Below are positions 6,431-8,739 of a stretch of DNA of 8,739 nt, piece after piece; the first letter of the stretch is position 1, and each line of letters opens with the position of its first letter. The notes under the pieces were generated by a model. The model did no database searches and was not told where the DNA came from. It was given only the letters and a program-made list of their open reading frames with translations. A program made the position numbers and the translations under genes. Source of the stretch: Gammaproteobacteria bacterium (GTDB taxonomy: Bacteria > Pseudomonadota > Gammaproteobacteria > UBA5335 > SLRW01); contig SLLK01000109.1 in the NCBI GenBank assembly GCA_007134115.1, positions 1 through 8,739 on the forward strand. Direction: 5' to 3'.

Positions 6431-6523
6431 CCCCCCCTGCAAGACATCGGCGCGAACACCCGGGTATCAAAGCAGCACGACGGTGCCTGCGCCTGAACCA
6501 CTGCACCACGTAATCACACCTCC

Positions 6524-6541
6524 TCCGTATAAATCCGTATA
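6524..6541. promoter_or_regulatory. Direct repeat TCCGTATA x2, one helical turn apart, upstream of the sigma gene
   Basis: TCCGTATA occurs at 6524-6531 and again at 6534-6541, exactly 10 bp apart, so both copies face the same side of the helix. It lies in the 183-bp gap between the response regulator and the ECF sigma gene, about 73 bp before the sigma start, a suitable place for an activator site. No other feature is evident in this gap, and no terminator hairpin follows the regulator gene. The repeat is seen; the link to the neighbouring regulator is inference. Confidence 0.45.
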
Positions 6542-6613
6542 GGCAACCCCACCCCAATTGTCGACACTGGCCCTGCATTCGCCGATACCCATGCATGACT
6601 GAGGGACAGGGAA

Positions 6614-7132
6614 ATGAAAAGCAACAGCCGACAAAAACGTTTCGAGACTCTGGTGGGGGCCTATACGGACGATCTGTACCGTTTCGGATACTGGCTGTGT
6701 CGCGACCCCTCCGTGGCCGAAGACCTGGTCCAGGAAACCTTGTTGCGCGCCTGGCGCTCCATGGACAAGCTACGCGACTCCGGCGCGGTCAAGGCCTGGC
6801 TGATCACCACCCTGCGACGTGAAAACGCGCGGCGCTTTGAACGCAAGCGCCTGGACCTGGTGGATATCGATGATTACCAGGTGCCCGACGCCGGCGGCCA
6901 CGCTCCCGACCATGACTTGCTGCTTGATCAGGTCCGCGGGGAACTGATGTCGCTGGCCGCAGAGTACCGTGAACCGCTGGCGCTACAGGTACTGATGGGG
7001 CACTCCATCACCGAGATCGCACACATGCTGGAGCTGTCGGAAAGTGCTGTGATGACACGGCTGTTCCGTGCCCGCCATCAACTGGCCAAAAGGCTTGAGC
7101 AGCCGGCCGCGGCGCTGGCCGTCGCCGGCTAG
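6614..7132 (+). CDS. ECF-type RNA polymerase sigma factor
   Basis: A 172-aa sigma-70 family factor with only regions 2 and 4. Region 2 (about 10-78): FETLVGAYTDDLYRFGYWLC (10-29), then the core-binding and -10 recognition stretch PSVAEDLVQETLLRAWRSMD (32-51) and AWLITTLRRENARRFERKR (61-79). Region 4 (about 112-162) has a helix-turn-helix, SITEIAHMLELSESAVMTRL (131-150). The YRFGYWLCRDP and RRENARRFERK stretches resemble the ECF group whose partners are DUF3379 anti-sigma factors. No anti-sigma gene follows; the gene runs into a convergent kinase and the two stop codons overlap. The only anti-sigma candidate in the window is at 2792-3550. The start follows GAGGG 8 nt upstream. An earlier ATG at 6595 is in another frame. 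Confidence 0.94.
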   Translation: MKSNSRQKRFETLVGAYTDDLYRFGYWLCRDPSVAEDLVQETLLRAWRSMDKLRDSGAVKAWLITTLRRENARRFERKRLDLVDIDDYQVPDAGGHAPDHDLLLDQVRGELMSLAAEYREPLALQVLMGHSITEIAHMLELSESAVMTRLFRARHQLAKRLEQPAAALAVAG

Positions 7133-8418
7133 GAAGCGACCTGCTCCGCCGGCGGCAGGCAGAAACAGAACGTAGCGCCGTCCGTCGCCTGGCTATCGAG
7201 CCACAGGCGACCGCCATGATCATCAATGATCGAGCGGCACAACGACAGGCCAATACCCATGCCGCTTTCACGGGTACTGACGAACGGCTCGAACAAGTGC
7301 GCCAGCACGCCCGGAGCCACACCGGGCCCGCTGTCACTGACCGTGACTGTGACACCGTGGTCGGTGCTGCCCTCAGCACGCACGGTCAGCCGGCGCGCAT
7401 CTGCCGCCACACCCTGCATGGCATCCATACCGTTACGCGCCAGATTGAGGATGACCTGTTGCAGCAGCATGGAATCCGCTTCCACCGGCGGCAGCCGCTG
7501 CGACACCGAAATCTCCAGCTCCACGCCATGCTGATGCGCCTCGGCCTCCAGCAACACACCACATTCTTGCAGCAGCTGCTCAATGCGCACCGGCGTCTTC
7601 TGTGGCTCGCGTCGTTTCACGTAGTCACGCAGGCGACGCACCATTTCCGTGGTGCGCCCGGCGCTCTCCATGATTCTGTCCAGCACGTGGCGAAGCTGCG
7701 CCGGATCGGTCTCGCCGCGCTCCTGCATGCGCACACCGGCCTGACACCAGGTCAGGATGGCAGTGATCGGCTGATTGATTTCATGCGCCACGGCCGAGGC
7801 CATTTCGCCCATGGAACTCAGCCGGGACACATGGGCCAGTTCGGCGAGGTGCTGACGGGCCGCGTGCTCACTGTCGCGACGGGCCTGCTCGGCCTGCAGG
7901 CGCTGCATTTCCGCACCGGCGCGCGCCGCGATGATGCGGAACACCGATTCCACCACCGCTTGCTGCGCCATAGGATGACGGTGAAACACCGCAATATGCC
8001 CGATCACACGGCCATCGGCAGGTGCGTGCACGGGTACGCCGATAAAACTTTCCACACCGCCTTCTTCCCGCGCCCACTCGGGAAAGCGCTGACCCATGCT
8101 ATCCGGATAGAAGCAGAACTCGCCGCCGCGGATCACGTCCTCGCAAGGCGTGCCCACCACGTCGAATTCGATGTCTTCATTGAGTTGGCCGCTCTCGAAA
8201 TAGGCCAGCGTGCGTACGTGGCTACTGGGGTATTCCAGACATTCTGTGACCAGCGCCACCTCCACGTTCAGCGTCTCCGCCAGACGCACCACCAGCGAGC
8301 GGAAATAGTCATTCCCGGTCACCGGCGCTGTCGCCTCGTGCACCAGCCGCATCAACTCCCTGGCGTCCGTTGCGGCCCGGCTCGCGGTGTTGGCCGGTAT
8401 TTTTTGAGTTTTACTCAT
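7129..8418 (-). CDS. Cytosolic GAF-domain sensor histidine kinase
   Basis: A soluble histidine kinase, 429 aa from the ATG at 8418 (residue numbers from there). It has no membrane segment. Residues about 25-174 form a GAF domain, with FIGVPVHAPADGRVIGHIAV (125-144) being typical. A helical linker (about 175-200) precedes the dimerisation domain with His212 in SAVAHEINQPITAI. The ATPase domain shows NLARNGMDAM with Asn329, SDSGPGV with Asp362, FEPFVSTRESGMGIGL (376-391) and a final FCFCLPP. The H-box and overall build match FixL-like kinases and the MASE1 kinase upstream. The GAF domain could sense a small molecule or redox state; Cys92 and Cys102 in it are seen but their relevance is unknown. 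No response regulator is adjacent. The start is uncertain: a GTG at 8451 would add 11 residues and neither start has a good Shine-Dalgarno. Confidence 0.9.
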   Translation of the reverse strand: MSKTQKIPANTASRAATDARELMRLVHEATAPVTGNDYFRSLVVRLAETLNVEVALVTECLEYPSSHVRTLAYFESGQLNEDIEFDVVGTPCEDVIRGGEFCFYPDSMGQRFPEWAREEGGVESFIGVPVHAPADGRVIGHIAVFHRHPMAQQAVVESVFRIIAARAGAEMQRLQAEQARRDSEHAARQHLAELAHVSRLSSMGEMASAVAHEINQPITAILTWCQAGVRMQERGETDPAQLRHVLDRIMESAGRTTEMVRRLRDYVKRREPQKTPVRIEQLLQECGVLLEAEAHQHGVELEISVSQRLPPVEADSMLLQQVILNLARNGMDAMQGVAADARRLTVRAEGSTDHGVTVTVSDSGPGVAPGVLAHLFEPFVSTRESGMGIGLSLCRSIIDDHGGRLWLDSQATDGATFCFCLPPAEQVAS

Positions 8419-8441
8419 GCTGGACAGGTCACAGACAAAGT

Positions 8442-8460
8442 GGTAACTCACTATGTTACC
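8442..8460. promoter_or_regulatory. GGTAAC-N7-GTTACC dyad between GAF kinase and divergent exported gene
   Basis: A perfect 6-bp inverted repeat with a 7-bp AT-rich spacer, 13 bp centre to centre. It lies 24 nt upstream of the kinase ATG (8418) and about 75 nt before the rightward gene, within their shared regulatory region. Arm spacing suits a dimeric regulator. If the kinase starts at the GTG at 8451 the dyad would overlap that start, which slightly favours the ATG. Confidence 0.4.
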
Positions 8461-8534
8461 CAGTGGCTTTGTGCGTCAAGCCGACGCGACGCCCTTGCGG
8501 AGCCAGTGTGCAATCAGGCCTTTACACAGGCGGC

Positions 8535-8739
8535 ATGATGAACACAGTCGCGCGCTGGACGCGGCGGAGCAGCCTGCTGGTCAGGCTGGCCGTTGTCGCG
8601 GTGCCGGGCGTGTGCGTCTGGCTGCCCATCGCGGACGCGGCTGACATCCACTGGCAATCCACCCCCGTACCCTCCGAGCGCTACCTCTACGCTGGCGAAC
8701 GGCTCGCCCACCAATGGCACCACCTGCACCGCACCGACA
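8535..8739 (+). CDS. Exported protein of unknown function (partial, C-terminus missing)
   Basis: Sixty-eight codons are visible before the window ends. Two ATG codons in a row (8535, 8538) open a likely signal peptide: Arg-rich start (ARWTRRSS), hydrophobic core LLVRLAVVAVPGVCVWLPI, and a probable cleavage after ADA-A near residue 34. The mature start DIHWQSTPVPSERYLYAGER is followed by a His-rich stretch, HQWHHLHRTD. I do not recognise the family. The His cluster might bind metal or a haem, but this is a guess from few residues. It is divergent from the GAF kinase, with an intergenic dyad, so it may be a target of that signalling pathway. The Shine-Dalgarno is weak (CAGG). Confidence 0.6.
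   Translation, partial: MMNTVARWTRRSSLLVRLAVVAVPGVCVWLPIADAADIHWQSTPVPSERYLYAGERLAHQWHHLHRTD

Noticed and set aside
7216..8538. 440-aa open frame on the plus strand opposite the GAF kinase
   Set aside because: His/Arg/Gln-rich with no domain; the minus strand carries clear GAF and kinase motifs, so this is an antisense shadow of a GC-rich gene.

Overview
The window is GC-rich and densely packed bacterial DNA. The gene families (HvfABCX-type RiPP operon, DUF3379-type anti-sigma factor, FxsA, FixJ-like regulators) point to a high-GC gammaproteobacterium; this is inference from family content, not a taxonomic call. No rRNA, tRNA, CRISPR array or transposase is visible, and codon usage looks uniform by eye.

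Left third (1-2366, minus strand): a four-gene operon read right to left. It encodes a small exported Cys-repeat precursor (hvfA-like, 87 aa), a DUF692/MNIO iron oxidase (hvfB-like), a DUF2063 partner protein (hvfC-like) and a DoxX-family membrane protein (hvfX-like, cut by the window start). This is the gene order of the copper-associated oxazolin/bufferin peptide systems. The precursor carries six EGxCG motifs in two identical triplets, with Gln or Thr where the usual motif has Lys. A perfect 16-bp inverted repeat lies inside the first codons of the MNIO gene, just after the precursor stop, and would form a very strong mRNA hairpin between precursor and enzyme.

Middle (2367-4094, plus strand): a 425-bp divergent intergenic region, then a membrane anti-sigma factor with a zinc-type Hx3Cx2C motif, then fxsA preceded by an AT-rich dyad.

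Right half (4160-8739): a MASE1 histidine kinase and a FixJ/NarL-type response regulator form an operon. A short intergenic region with a one-helical-turn direct repeat (TCCGTATA twice) follows, then an ECF sigma factor. Convergent to it is a soluble GAF-domain histidine kinase, and the two genes share a CTAG at their stop codons. A further dyad separates the kinase from a divergent exported protein of unknown function, cut by the window end.

A plausible reading is a metal or envelope stress locus: an exported, post-translationally modified Cys peptide, with an ECF sigma/anti-sigma pair (split about 3 kb apart) and phosphorelay genes nearby. The link between the regulators and the peptide operon is inference from proximity only.
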